From assembly GCA_035649175.1 (NCBI GenBank), contig DASRKB010000102.1, positions 17,762 through 81,761 of the forward strand: a DNA stretch of 64,000 nt, written 5' to 3'. Source of the DNA: SCGC-AG-212-J23 sp035649175 (lineage in GTDB: Bacteria > Pseudomonadota > Gammaproteobacteria > Burkholderiales > SG8-39). The notes under the pieces are model-generated. The model worked only from the letters and a program-made list of their open reading frames with translations, was not told the origin of the DNA and searched no databases. Each line of letters starts with the position of its first letter. Within the stretch, counting starts at the first letter, position 1. This document shows, one piece after another, positions 24,425-33,354 of the stretch. The translations under genes were made by a program, and so were the position numbers.

Positions 24425-26011
24425 ATGATCCCTTTCTCCTTCGCGAATCCTTACCCCTGGCCGCGCAAGCCGCTGCTCGCGCCGAACGTCGTGTCCACCT
24501 CGCAGCCGCTCGCCGCGCAAGCCGGACTGCAGATGCTCGCGGCGGGCGGCACCGCGGTCGACGCGATCCTCGCGACCGCCATCACGCTGACGCTGGTCGA
24601 GCCGGTGTCGAACGGCATCGGCTCGGATGCCTACGCGATCGTATGGGACGGGACGCGCCTGCATGGTCTGAACGCATCTGGCCGCTCGCCCGCGCTCTGG
24701 ACGCCTGACTACTTCGCCGGCCAGAAAGCCATGCCCATGCGAGGGTGGAATACGGTTAGCGTGCCGGGCTGCGTCTCGGCGTGGGTCGAGCTCCATGCCC
24801 GCTTCGGCAAGCTGCCGTTCGAGCGCCTTTTCGAGGCCGCAATCGGCTATGGGCGCGAAGGCTTTCTCGTCTCGCCGACCATCGCCGGGCAGTGGGCCGC
24901 GCAGGTGTCGGAACTCAAGTCGCAGCCGGGCTTCGCCGATGCCTTTATGCCGGAGGGACGCGCGCCCAAACCGGGGGAACGCTTCCGCTTCCCGGCGCAT
25001 GCTGCGGCGCTGCAGACGATCTGCGAGTCGAAAGGAAAGGCCTTCTACGCAGGCGAGCTCGCCGAGCGCCTCGAGGCGGCGGCGAAGCGCGACGGCGGTG
25101 CGCTGCGCGCCTCCGACATGGCGACGCACCGCGCCGACTGGGTCCAACCGCTCGAAATCGCCTACCGCGGCTACACGCTGCACGAGCTTCCGCCGAATGG
25201 CCAGGGCATTGTGGCGCTGATGGCGCTCGGGATGCTGGAGCGCTTCGACCTGCGCTCGCATCCGGTGGATGGCCCGGACAGCCTGCACCTGCAGATCGAG
25301 GCGATGAAGCTCGCCTTCGCCGACGCGCGACGCTGGGTCGCCGACCTCGATTACATGAAGGAGGTCACGCCGCAGTCGCTTCTCGATCCCTCGTACCTCC
25401 GGGAAAGATCCAAGCTCATCGACCTCGAGCGGGCGCAGGACTTCGGCCACGGCACGCCACCGCGGAGCGGCACGGTCTACCTCGCCGCAGCGGACGCCTC
25501 CGGCATGATGGTCTCCTTCATCCAGTCGAACTTCATGGGCTTCGGCTCGGGCGTGGTGGTCGACGGTATTTCGCTGCAGAACCGCGGCGGCACCTTTGTC
25601 CTGACCGAGGGGCATCCCAACCGGGTTGGGCCGAGGAAGCGGCCGTACCAGACGATCATCCCTGCCTTCGTCACGAAGGACGGGAAGCCCGTCATGAGCT
25701 TCGGGGTGATGGGCGGCACGATGCAGCCCCAGGGCCACGCGCAGGTCATGGTGCGCATCGCCGATTACGGTCAGAGCCCGCAAGCGGCGTGCGACGGGCC
25801 CCGCTTCCGCATCGTGCAGGGCATGGAGGTGAGCGTCGAGACGGCGATGCCCCCGGCGACGGTCGAGGCGCTGCGCAGCCGAGGGCACAGGATCGTCTCG
25901 ATGCCCGACGACTACAACCAGTTCGGCTGCGCCCAGCTCATCTGGAAGCTCGACGGCGGCTATTACGCGGCCAGTGACCCGAGAAGGGACGGGCAGGCCG
26001 TGGGGTTCTGA
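24425..26011 (+). CDS. gamma-glutamyltransferase family protein
   Basis: The 528-residue protein is an Ntn-hydrolase of the gamma-glutamyltranspeptidase family. The expected autocleavage site and nucleophilic Thr lie in PRSGTVYLAAADASG near residue 350, followed by SNFMGFGSGVVV and SLQNRGGTFVL. It lacks a signal peptide, unlike periplasmic Ggt, so it belongs to the cytosolic branch often seen near glutathione-use genes. The branch may cleave glutathione or related gamma-glutamyl or acyl compounds. A GST gene starts two bases after its stop, which supports a link to glutathione. The -10-like TAGAAT 13 bases before the ATG supports this start. Confidence 0.85.
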   Translation: MIPFSFANPYPWPRKPLLAPNVVSTSQPLAAQAGLQMLAAGGTAVDAILATAITLTLVEPVSNGIGSDAYAIVWDGTRLHGLNASGRSPALWTPDYFAGQKAMPMRGWNTVSVPGCVSAWVELHARFGKLPFERLFEAAIGYGREGFLVSPTIAGQWAAQVSELKSQPGFADAFMPEGRAPKPGERFRFPAHAAALQTICESKGKAFYAGELAERLEAAAKRDGGALRASDMATHRADWVQPLEIAYRGYTLHELPPNGQGIVALMALGMLERFDLRSHPVDGPDSLHLQIEAMKLAFADARRWVADLDYMKEVTPQSLLDPSYLRERSKLIDLERAQDFGHGTPPRSGTVYLAAADASGMMVSFIQSNFMGFGSGVVVDGISLQNRGGTFVLTEGHPNRVGPRKRPYQTIIPAFVTKDGKPVMSFGVMGGTMQPQGHAQVMVRIADYGQSPQAACDGPRFRIVQGMEVSVETAMPPATVEALRSRGHRIVSMPDDYNQFGCAQLIWKLDGGYYAASDPRRDGQAVGF

Positions 26012-26013
26012 GA

Positions 26014-26634
26014 GTGCTGAAGATCTGGGGCCGCACGAACTCGGTGAACGTGAAGAAGGCGTTGTGGGCGGCGGCGGAGCTCGGCCTCGAGTACGAGCGC
26101 GTCGACGCCGGCATGCAGTTCGGCGTGACGAGGACCCCGGAGTACATCAGCATGAACCCGAACTCGCTCGTGCCGACGATCGAGGACGACGGCTTCGTCC
26201 TCTGGGAGTCGCACTCGATCGTGCGCTACCTCGCGGCGAAGCACGGCGCCGGGACGCTGTGGCCCACCGACCTGCGCCAGCGCGCCGACGCCGAGCGCTG
26301 GATGGACTGGGCCTTCACGCTGCAGGGGGCGATGCGCGACGTTTTCTGGGGCCTCATCCGCACGCCGCCGGAGAAGCGCGACGGGAAAGCGATCGAGGCC
26401 GGGGCGAGACGCAGCAGGGAGCTGCTGCAGGCCGTGCTCGAGAAGAATCTGGAAAAGCGGCCCTACGTGACAGGCGGGTCGTTCACCATGGGGGACATTC
26501 CCGTCGGATGCGAGGTGCAGCGCTGGATGCGAGTGCCGATCGAGCGCCCGCGGCTGCCGGCGGTGGAGGCGTGGTTCGAGCGTCTACGCGCCCGGCCGGC
26601 GTTTCTCGAGCTCGTCGACGTCCCGCTGACCTAG
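26014..26634 (+). CDS. glutathione S-transferase
   Basis: The 206-residue protein has an N-terminal thioredoxin-like GST domain (KIWGRTNSVNVKKALWAAAELG, then the cis-Pro loop SLVPTIEDDGFVLWESHSIVRYLA with the ES glutathione contact) and an all-helical C-terminal domain ending with the MGDIPVGCEVQRW N-capping region. It would conjugate or reduce with glutathione in the cytosol. The start is GTG 26014, two bases after the stop of the gamma-glutamyltransferase gene, so the two are an operon. Its last 51 bases overlap the convergent aminopeptidase gene. Confidence 0.88.
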   Translation: MLKIWGRTNSVNVKKALWAAAELGLEYERVDAGMQFGVTRTPEYISMNPNSLVPTIEDDGFVLWESHSIVRYLAAKHGAGTLWPTDLRQRADAERWMDWAFTLQGAMRDVFWGLIRTPPEKRDGKAIEAGARRSRELLQAVLEKNLEKRPYVTGGSFTMGDIPVGCEVQRWMRVPIERPRLPAVEAWFERLRARPAFLELVDVPLT

Positions 26635-27612
26635 CGCGAGGCTGCGCCCCGCCTTGTCCATGGCGGCGAGCGCGCGAACCTTCTCGTAGAAGCGGCCGAG
26701 GTCGCCCTGCTCCGCCGCGAGCAAGCGCTCGAAGGCGGGCACCAGGTCGCTATAGAGCGCGATGGAAACGAGGAATGCGTTGTTCGGCTCGGCCGGGATG
26801 ATCGCACCGTACTCCGCACGCAGGCGGTCGAACTCCTCGCGCTTCGCCTGGACCAGCACCTCACGGGTAAGGCCGGCCGCGTAGACCTCGGCGAGCCGGT
26901 CACGGGCCTCCTTCACGCGCGCGGCGAAACGTTGCTTTCTCGCCTGTGCGGCGCGGAAGGACTCGAGCTCCGCGGCGCGCCCCTCGGCTTCGAGCCAGCG
27001 CTTCACGCCGGCCTCCTCGACGACCACCGCGAAGGACTCGTTGAACGTGGTGTCGTTCTTCGCGTAGGCGATCTGGTGTGCGAGCTCATGAAACACGAGC
27101 CGCGCGAGCTGCGTGTCAGGGTAGCCGATGAAGGTCGAGAGCAGCGGGTCGTTGAACCAGCCGAGCGTCGAGTACGCGGGCACGCCGCCCACGTGCACGT
27201 CGTAGCCCTGGCTGCGCAGCCTCTCCGCGTGGCGCCGCGCGTCCTTCTCGTCGTAGAACCCGCGGTAGGCGACGCAGCCCGTGAACGGGAAGCATTCCTG
27301 CCTCGCCTCGACGGAGAACTCGGCCGCGGCGAAGACATTCCACACCACGTAGGGGCGATCGAGGTGAGCGTAGCTGTTGTAGCTCCCGTTGTCTGGGAGG
27401 GCGAGGTTGCGCGAAGCGAACGCGCGGATGCGCTGCGCGAGCTCGAGGCGGCCGCGCAGGTCCGCCGGCGTACGCGGATCGGCCAGCCATTCGTCGAGGG
27501 GCCGCGCCGCGTTCACGACCTTGAGATGGCCGCCGATCGCCTGCGAGTAGTACGAGAACGTCTCGCAGCCGGCGAGCAGCGTCGCGAGCGCGAGCATGAG
27601 CAGCCGCTTCAA
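26584..27612 (-). CDS. putative zinc aminopeptidase, lipoprotein
   Basis: The 342-residue protein has a lipoprotein signal (LLMLALATLLAGC, lipid-modified Cys16) and a zinc-peptidase motif HELAHQ at 175-180 with a downstream FNESFA glutamate, the pattern of the Aminopep family (annotated as putative aminopeptidase, biochemically little studied). Phrases such as GYDVHVGGVPAYSTLGWF and PYVVWNVFAAAEFS are characteristic of it. It should sit on the periplasmic face of a membrane. It is the last gene of the MaoC-to-lipoprotein operon, its ATG overlapping the upstream esterase stop. The 3' end overlaps the GST gene on the other strand by 51 bases. Confidence 0.85.
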   Translation of the reverse strand: MKRLLMLALATLLAGCETFSYYSQAIGGHLKVVNAARPLDEWLADPRTPADLRGRLELAQRIRAFASRNLALPDNGSYNSYAHLDRPYVVWNVFAAAEFSVEARQECFPFTGCVAYRGFYDEKDARRHAERLRSQGYDVHVGGVPAYSTLGWFNDPLLSTFIGYPDTQLARLVFHELAHQIAYAKNDTTFNESFAVVVEEAGVKRWLEAEGRAAELESFRAAQARKQRFAARVKEARDRLAEVYAAGLTREVLVQAKREEFDRLRAEYGAIIPAEPNNAFLVSIALYSDLVPAFERLLAAEQGDLGRFYEKVRALAAMDKAGRSLALGQRDVDELEKRRPGA

Positions 27613-28223
27613 TCGAACCTTCCTTGCTCGAAAAACCGCGTCGCGAGACGAGCGACCCGCGAGGATAGAACCAGCATGCTGTGGCCCTCGGGCACCAGCA
27701 CGCGCTGCGTCATCCCCTGCACCTCGGTCTCTGCGACGCGCACCACGCCGTCATTTTCCCCCGGCAGCGCCCCGAGCGCGCGCCCAAGGCCGAAAGGCAG
27801 CGTCCCCGCGATGATTCCAAGCGGCTCCGGCCGCGGCCAGCGCGCCTCGCACTCCGACCAGCGCGCGCACGAGGCCCCGAGCATCCAGCGTCCCAACGCG
27901 TGCCGGCCGAGCCGGCGCCCGGCAAGGCAGCCGCGCACCGGCGCACCAAGAAAGACCACCGAGGCCGCGCGCAGTTCACGATGACGGCACAGCGCTTCCA
28001 GAATGAGCACGCCCCCGAGGCTGTGCCCGACGAAGTGGGCGCTGCGCCCGCCCAGCCGCTCGCGCACGAACGCCGCAAGCGAAGCGACGTTCGCCTCCAG
28101 CGCGTCCCTTCCCCGGTAGACGAACACCACCGGTGCCCAACCCGCCCTCGCGAGGCGGCCACGCAGCACGGCCATGGCGACGCTGGGCATCCACAGCCCC
28201 GGCACCAGGACCACGTCGCGCAT
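27609..28223 (-). CDS. alpha/beta hydrolase (lipase-like)
   Basis: The 204-residue protein begins VVLVPGLWMPSVAM and has the nucleophile elbow FVGHSLGGVLIL near residues 65-74. This matches PGAP1/triacylglycerol-lipase-like small hydrolases. Asp in ENDGVV and His in EGHSML complete a likely triad. It has no signal peptide. The ATG shares one base with the stop of the upstream thioesterase (tgATG), and its own stop overlaps the lipoprotein gene as ATGA, so it sits inside a coupled operon. The substrate is unknown. Confidence 0.83.
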   Translation of the reverse strand: MRDVVLVPGLWMPSVAMAVLRGRLARAGWAPVVFVYRGRDALEANVASLAAFVRERLGGRSAHFVGHSLGGVLILEALCRHRELRAASVVFLGAPVRGCLAGRRLGRHALGRWMLGASCARWSECEARWPRPEPLGIIAGTLPFGLGRALGALPGENDGVVRVAETEVQGMTQRVLVPEGHSMLVLSSRVARLATRFFEQGRFD

Positions 28224-28636
28224 CAGCCGCCCTGCGACGCCCGCGCGAATATGGCGCTCGCCCGCACGATGCGCCTGCCGGCGGCGAGAAGATAGCAGTT
28301 CGCGAAGGCGAGCCGCCCGCCGGCGTGCTGGATCTCGACGGCCGACTCGATCCAGTCTCCGACCCGGGCGGGACTGGCGTAGTCGACGGCGAGGTGCACC
28401 GTGAAGAAGTTGCCGGAAAGCTTCTCGCTCTCAGCGAGCAGCGCATAGCCGAGCGCGAGATCGGCCAGGGTCGCGAGCAGCCCCCCGTGGCACACGCCCC
28501 GCGAGTTGGTGTGCTTCTCCTCCACGCGCAGCCCGATCGAGACGCCGGTCGCGTCGCGACGCTGGTAGAGCGGGCCCACCAGCGCGTTGAACGGGCTCAG
28601 GCCCTTCATGGCGCGGAAGCCCTCCGGAGCGTTCAC
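28223..28636 (-). CDS. PaaI-family hotdog thioesterase
   Basis: The protein has 137 residues when started at GTG 28636, which overlaps the stop of the CitE-like gene as GTGA; ATG 28609 is the alternative. It shows the hotdog core with NSRGVCHGGLLATLADLALGYAL, the HGG substrate-loop motif of PaaI-type acyl-CoA thioesterases, and a typical end ASAIFAR. It lies between CitE-like and lipase-like genes in one operon, so it probably removes CoA from a product of the pathway or acts as its housekeeping editor. Confidence 0.82.
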   Translation of the reverse strand: MNAPEGFRAMKGLSPFNALVGPLYQRRDATGVSIGLRVEEKHTNSRGVCHGGLLATLADLALGYALLAESEKLSGNFFTVHLAVDYASPARVGDWIESAVEIQHAGGRLAFANCYLLAAGRRIVRASAIFARASQGG

Positions 28637-29511
28637 TTCCTCTCCACGAGGTCGAGCATCGCCTGCGCGCGGTAAGCCACCGGGTAGTCGACCATCAGGC
28701 CGTCGACCTGCACCGCTGCCTCGCCTCGCGCCTCGGCCTCGCGGAACGCGGCCACGATGCGCCGTGCCCGCGCCAGCTCCTCGTCGCTCGGAAGATAAGC
28801 GGCGTTCACCGGGGCAATCTGGTCCGGATGCACGCACAGCCGGCCTTGGAACCCGGTGCGGCGGCTGCGTTCCAGCGCGCGCCGGAAGGCCTCCACCTCC
28901 TTGAAGTGAAACCAGGGGCTGTCAATCGGATTCTCCATCCCCGCGGCCCGCGAGGCGAGAACCACGCGCTCGCGGGCGCCGGCGAGCTCGGGCTCATCGA
29001 GCGTGGGCGAGAGCCCTAGGTCGTTGGAGTAGTCGGCCGCGCCGAACGCGACCCGCTTGACGCGCCAGGGACCGCGATAGGGGCGCAGGCTGCGCGCCTG
29101 CAGGACGCGGTCGATGCGCTGCAGTCCGGCCGCAGTCTCGATGATGGGCATGAGATCGAGCGACCCTTCGTCGATGCCGCGCTCGCGCTCAAGCGCCGCA
29201 AGTAGCCAGTCGATGGCGTGCAGGTCGGCCGCGCTCTCGACCTTGGGCAGAAGCACGCCCGCGATGCCGGGCCGCACGGTCTCGAGGAGGTCGCCGTAGC
29301 AGAACGGTGTTGCCGGCGCGTTCACGCGCACATACACCCGAGCGCGGCCCTTCCGGCCGAGCGCCGCCGCGACGTCCTTGCGCGCGGACACCTTGTCGGA
29401 AAGCGCAACCGAGTCCTCGAGGTCGAGGATCACCGCGTCGGCATCCAGGGTGAAGGCCTTTTCCACCCGGCGCGCCACGTTTCCCGGCGCAAAGAGGAAG
29501 GATCGGTTCAA
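28633..29511 (-). CDS. CitE-like lyase (HpcH/HpaI aldolase family)
   Basis: The 292-residue protein has the CitE/malyl-CoA lyase TIM-barrel marks: RSFLFAPGN at the start, VILDLEDSV with the metal-site acids, LLPKVESA, MPIIETA and CVHPDQI. Such enzymes cleave or form C-C bonds of citramalyl-, malyl- or related CoA esters with Mg2+. TTG 29511 is taken as start because a perfect GGAGG (29522-29518) stands six bases before it and overlaps the stop of the preceding gene. Together with the MaoC hydratase encoded upstream it resembles a hydratase-lyase pair, as in citramalyl-CoA or methylmalyl-CoA pathways. Confidence 0.85.
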   Translation of the reverse strand: MNRSFLFAPGNVARRVEKAFTLDADAVILDLEDSVALSDKVSARKDVAAALGRKGRARVYVRVNAPATPFCYGDLLETVRPGIAGVLLPKVESAADLHAIDWLLAALERERGIDEGSLDLMPIIETAAGLQRIDRVLQARSLRPYRGPWRVKRVAFGAADYSNDLGLSPTLDEPELAGARERVVLASRAAGMENPIDSPWFHFKEVEAFRRALERSRRTGFQGRLCVHPDQIAPVNAAYLPSDEELARARRIVAAFREAEARGEAAVQVDGLMVDYPVAYRAQAMLDLVERK

Positions 29512-29521
29512 ATGCAGCCTC

Positions 29522-30697
29522 CTATTCGATGTATTTGCGCTCTTCCCAGGCGGGATAGGGCTGCGACGCGGCCTCGCGAAGCGCGGGCGGCCAGACCACG
29601 GTCGGACGGCCGAACAGGATCTGCGAGACGGCGGCCTTGAGCGCCACCTGCTCCCCGGTTTTCGGATCGACCTTGTAGGCGCCGACCACCGTGTCGACCT
29701 CGAGGCTCGCGAGCGCTTCGCGAAGCTTCTCCTGCTCGAGCGTCCCCGCGCGGCGCACTGCTGCACCGAGGATCGTCCCTGCGGCGTAGCCGCGGGCGGC
29801 AGCATCGTCCGGCCGCTTGCCCCAGCGGGTAGCGAACGACTGTGCGAAGGCCTCGTTCCCCGGAGTCGCGAGCCACGGCTCGTACTCGAGCGCGCCAAGG
29901 CTGAACTCGGCGTACTGTCCCAGAGCTTCGACAAAGGGCGGCTCGTCGGAAGCGCTCGAGAAGAAGAGCTTCGGGGCGTAGCCCGTCGACTTGAATGTCC
30001 GCACCATCCCGATCGCCTCGCGTGCCTCGCCAAAGGCGATCCACGCCTCCGCCCCCTCGGCGCGGGCCGCCGCGATCTGCTGCGCGAAGTCGACCGTGCC
30101 GGGGGCGTAGGCGCGAACCGGCGGCTTGCCGAAGCCCTGCGCGCTCGCGAGCTCGGCGGCCGCCTCCGCCATGTCGAGTGAACGGGGATCGTCGCGTGCG
30201 AGGAGAAACAGCCGCTCGAGCCGCTGGGCTTTGACCAGGTCGAGCACGCCCGCCCCGTAGGCGGCGTACGGTACGCCGGCCTGAAAGAGATACCGGGGCG
30301 CGCGCTGGTGCACGGTTCGCGCCGGGCCCGCCCCGTTGAGCATCACGCGCCCCGCCCGCTCCGCGACCGCAGCCCCCATGAGCGTCGCCGCCGAGCCATA
30401 GGGTCCGACCAGCAGGTCGACCTTCTCCTCAACCAGCATCTCGTACTCTCGCCCAGCGCGAATTGCCTGCGAGCCGTCGTCGCGCAGCCGCAGCTCGACC
30501 GGTCGGCCGAGCAGCCCGCCTGCCGCATTGACCTCGGCCTCCCAGAGCATCAGCCCTTGGCGGTAGCCTTCAGCGAGCCGGGCATGGGAGCCGCTCTGCG
30601 ATACCACCGCGCCCACGGTGATCGGCTGAGCGAGGGCCGCGCCACTCGTAAGGGCGGCCGCGACGAGCGCCGCCCTAGTACTGATCCACTTTGTCAT
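29522..30697 (-). CDS. branched-chain-type ABC transporter substrate-binding protein
   Basis: The 391-residue protein has a Sec signal peptide (LVAAALTSGAALAQ) and the two-lobe LivJ-type fold: PITVGAVVSQSGSHA, LLGRPVELRLRDDGSQA, DLLVGPYGSAAT, then FGEAREAIGMVRTFKSTGY. This family captures amino acids, urea, amides or aromatic acids in the periplasm. No permease or ATPase gene lies in the operon. It sits between MaoC and CitE-like genes, so its ligand may be the acid degraded by those enzymes. The ATG lies inside the 3' end of the MaoC gene (23-base overlap). Confidence 0.85.
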   Translation of the reverse strand: MTKWISTRAALVAAALTSGAALAQPITVGAVVSQSGSHARLAEGYRQGLMLWEAEVNAAGGLLGRPVELRLRDDGSQAIRAGREYEMLVEEKVDLLVGPYGSAATLMGAAVAERAGRVMLNGAGPARTVHQRAPRYLFQAGVPYAAYGAGVLDLVKAQRLERLFLLARDDPRSLDMAEAAAELASAQGFGKPPVRAYAPGTVDFAQQIAAARAEGAEAWIAFGEAREAIGMVRTFKSTGYAPKLFFSSASDEPPFVEALGQYAEFSLGALEYEPWLATPGNEAFAQSFATRWGKRPDDAAARGYAAGTILGAAVRRAGTLEQEKLREALASLEVDTVVGAYKVDPKTGEQVALKAAVSQILFGRPTVVWPPALREAASQPYPAWEERKYIE

Positions 30698-31196
30698 CGA
30701 CCGCGTGGCCGCGCATCGGGATCAGCATCGAGCGCTCAAAGGTCATGAATACCGTGCCGTCGGCCTTCTTGCCGGTGGTGCGTACCGTCACGATGCCGTG
30801 GTGCTTGCGCGAGTTGGATTCGCGCTTGGCGATCACCTCCGACTCGGCGTAGATCGTGTCGCCGGCGAACACCGGCGCGGTGAGGCGGATCTTGTCCCAC
30901 CCGAGGTTGGCGACCGTCTTCTGGCTCACGTCGGAGACGCTCATGCCGGTGACGATGGAAAGGGTCAGCGCGGAATTCATGAGAGGGCGCTTGAACTCGG
31001 TGCCCGCGGCGTACACCGCGTCGAAGTGCAGCGGATGCTGGTTCATGGTAAGGAGCGTGAACCAGGTGTTGTCCGTCTCGGTAAGGGTGCGTCCGGGCCG
31101 GTGCTCATACACCTCGCCGAGCTCGAAGTCCTCGTAATGCCGGCCCGCCGACTCGCGGTAACGCCGCGGGCCCACTTCCTTTGCTCTTACGACCAT
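30675..31196 (-). CDS. MaoC-family hydratase
   Basis: The 173-residue protein is a hotdog-fold MaoC dehydratase: RHYEDFELGEVYEHRPGRT near the start, DNTWFTLLTMNQHPLHFD with the catalytic Asp and His of the hydratase motif, and RLTAPVFAGDTIYAESEVI. Members hydrate enoyl-CoA or mesaconyl-type CoA esters. The layout MaoC, then CitE-like lyase, fits sequential hydration and cleavage of a C5 dicarboxyl-CoA such as itaconyl- or mesaconyl-CoA, but substrate identity is inference. A GATTCT hexamer (minus strand 31208-31203) starts 12 bases before the ATG. Confidence 0.87.
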   Translation of the reverse strand: MVVRAKEVGPRRYRESAGRHYEDFELGEVYEHRPGRTLTETDNTWFTLLTMNQHPLHFDAVYAAGTEFKRPLMNSALTLSIVTGMSVSDVSQKTVANLGWDKIRLTAPVFAGDTIYAESEVIAKRESNSRKHHGIVTVRTTGKKADGTVFMTFERSMLIPMRGHAVDDKVDQY

Positions 31197-31213
31197 GTGT
31201 GAGAATCCGTTCC

Positions 31214-32593
31214 GTGGAAGATTTGAAGGAGATCCTGGGCAAGATTGTAGGGAGGTCGAACCTCCTCACCTCGCCCGAGGATACCGCAGCCTACCTGACC
31301 GACTGGCGAAGGCAGTACGCCGGCCCCGCGGAGTGCGTGGTGCGGCCCTCCAGCACCGCGGAGGTATCGCGCGTCGTGGCCGCCTGCGCGCAGGCGGGTG
31401 TAGCCATCGTGCCCCAGGGCGGCAACACCGGGCTCTGCGGGGGATCGGTGCCCACCGGTGTGCGGCGCGAGGTGCTGCTCTCGCTCAGCCGCCTCAACCG
31501 CATCCGCGAGGTGGACGCGCTCAACGACACGCTCACCGCCGAAGCAGGATGCGTTCTCTCGGCGGTGCAACGTGCGGCCGAAGACGCCGGGCGGCTCTTC
31601 GCCCTGTCGCTCGCGGCAGAAGGCAGCTGCCAGATCGGGGGCAATCTCTCCACCAACGCCGGCGGCGTGAACGTGCTGCGCTATGGCAGCGCCCGTGATC
31701 AGGTGCTCGGCTTGGAGGTGGTCCTGCCCGACGGGCGGGTGTGGAGCGGCTTGCGGGGCCTGCGAAAGGACAATACGGGCTACGACCTGAAGCAGCTTTT
31801 CCTGGGCGCGGAAGGCACGCTCGGCGTCATCACGGCTGCGGTGCTGCGGCTTCACCCCTTGCCGACGGCGAGCGCGACTGCTTGGGCCGGCCTTGCCACG
31901 CCGCGCTCTGCCGTGGAGCTGCTCGCCAGCCTGCATGCGCGGCTCGGCGAGCGTATCAGCGCGTTCGAGCTCGTCTCGCGGGAATGCCTGCGCGCGGTCC
32001 TCGACTGGGCCAAGGACCTCCGGGATCCGCTCACCGCGGCTTATCCCTGGTACGTCCTGCTCGAGGCTTCCGACAGCGGCTCGTCCGATTCGCTGCGTAC
32101 GCGCCTGGAGGAGGCGCTCGCGGCGGAAGCGGGTCGCGGCACGCTGAGCGATGCGGCAATCGCGCAGAGCGCGGAGCAGGCGCGCTCGCTCTGGCGCATT
32201 CGCGAGTCGATTCCCGAGGCGCAGTTCGCCAACGTGAAGCACGACGTCTCGGTGCCGGTTTCCCGCGTGCCGGCCCTGCTCGAGGCGCTCGGCGAGAGGA
32301 TCGGGCAGGCCTTTCCCGACGCCCCGCGCTATGCCTTCGGCCATGTCGGCGACGGCAACATCCACTACAACGTGGGAGGCGCTGATCTGATCCGCCGGCG
32401 GCAAGAAGTGAACCGCATCGTTTACGACGCCGTATCCGCGCTTGGCGGCTCGATTTCCGCGGAGCACGGCTTGGGGCAGCTCAAGCGCGAGGAGATTCGA
32501 AAGCACAAGGATGCCATCGAGCTCGAGCTGATGCGCGCGCTGAAGGGCGCCCTCGACCCCCAGGGCCTCATGAACCCGGGCAAGGTGCTTTAG
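31214..32593 (+). CDS. FAD-linked oxidase / D-2-hydroxyacid dehydrogenase (GlcD/D2HGDH type)
   Basis: The protein has 459 residues when started at GTG 31214. It has the PCMH/VAO-type FAD domain (VVPQGGNTGLCGGSVP, LAAEGSCQIGGNLSTNAGG) and the C-terminal FAD-oxidase domain with GHVGDGNIHYN and SISAEHGLGQLK, the histidine and acidic metal ligands of D-lactate and D-2-hydroxyglutarate dehydrogenases. These oxidise D-2-hydroxyacids and pass electrons to quinone or electron-transfer flavoprotein. GTG 31199 is another in-frame start; 31214 matches family length and lies 13 bases after a GAGAAT hexamer. It is divergent from the MaoC operon. Its stop overlaps the convergent gene by four bases (TTAG). 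Confidence 0.86.
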   Translation: MEDLKEILGKIVGRSNLLTSPEDTAAYLTDWRRQYAGPAECVVRPSSTAEVSRVVAACAQAGVAIVPQGGNTGLCGGSVPTGVRREVLLSLSRLNRIREVDALNDTLTAEAGCVLSAVQRAAEDAGRLFALSLAAEGSCQIGGNLSTNAGGVNVLRYGSARDQVLGLEVVLPDGRVWSGLRGLRKDNTGYDLKQLFLGAEGTLGVITAAVLRLHPLPTASATAWAGLATPRSAVELLASLHARLGERISAFELVSRECLRAVLDWAKDLRDPLTAAYPWYVLLEASDSGSSDSLRTRLEEALAAEAGRGTLSDAAIAQSAEQARSLWRIRESIPEAQFANVKHDVSVPVSRVPALLEALGERIGQAFPDAPRYAFGHVGDGNIHYNVGGADLIRRRQEVNRIVYDAVSALGGSISAEHGLGQLKREEIRKHKDAIELELMRALKGALDPQGLMNPGKVL

Positions 32594-33354
32594 CGCGTCA
32601 GAAAGAGGGCCTGCCGCCGGCCGTCGGGCGCGACGAGCTCGCCGCTCATCCGGGTGCCCTCAACGCGGCCGCTGAAGCGTCCCTCCCGCGAGCGCCACGA
32701 GATCTCGTGCCCCGAGAGCCGGGCGTCCTCGGCGCCCGATACGTCGATCTGCTGATAGTTCTGCTCGATGCGCACCTCGCGTCCGTCGACGCGCCAGGTC
32801 CCGCGTACCTCGGCCGGCACGATCCACAGAAAGAGCCGGCTTTCGGGGCCCTGGCCGGGATGCGGCTGGGCGATGCGCATGACCTCCGTACGGTCGGGCT
32901 TCCACCCCGCCATGGCGAAGCCATGGGCGACGATGCGCGTGCCAGGCCGCAGCTCGGAGATGAAGCGCGGTTCGAGCTTGCCAATCAGCCCCGGAAGCAG
33001 GTAGAGGGTCACGACGCTCGCCGGGGAGATATCGGCGAGCAGCACGTCGCCCTGCACGAACGAAACCCGATCGCTCACGCCGGCAAGGCGGGCGTTGCGG
33101 CGGGATTCCTCGACCAGCGGTGGGCTGAGCTCAATCCCGATGCCGCGGGCGCCGAACTTGCGCGCGGCAGCGATGACGATGCGGCCGTCCCCGGAGCCGA
33201 GGTCCATCACCACGTCATCGGCGCGCGTGCCCGCGAGCTCGAGCATCCGCTCGACCACCGCGTCCGGGGTGGTGATGAACGGCGGGCGCAGGTCCGCGTC
33301 GTCGGCGCTTGCCTGGCACGCGACGAGAAGCAGGGGGAGCAGCGCCGCCCTCAC
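32590..33354 (-). CDS. class I SAM-dependent methyltransferase with lipoprotein-type signal
   Basis: The 254-residue protein begins with a hydrophobic signal RAALLPLLLVAC whose LVAC end looks like a lipobox (Cys13). A Rossmann-type methyltransferase core follows, with motif I VVMDLGSGDGRIVIAAA at about 48-64, an acidic IGIELS, and VQGDVLLADI. The C-terminal 60 residues are a beta-rich tail. Methyltransferases normally act where SAM is, in the cytosol, so an exported one is odd; the signal may instead be an uncleaved anchor. GTG 33354 overlaps the TlpA stop as GTGA. It is the third gene of the transglutaminase-TlpA-methyltransferase operon. Confidence 0.75.
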   Translation of the reverse strand: MRAALLPLLLVACQASADDADLRPPFITTPDAVVERMLELAGTRADDVVMDLGSGDGRIVIAAARKFGARGIGIELSPPLVEESRRNARLAGVSDRVSFVQGDVLLADISPASVVTLYLLPGLIGKLEPRFISELRPGTRIVAHGFAMAGWKPDRTEVMRIAQPHPGQGPESRLFLWIVPAEVRGTWRVDGREVRIEQNYQQIDVSGAEDARLSGHEISWRSREGRFSGRVEGTRMSGELVAPDGRRQALFLTR

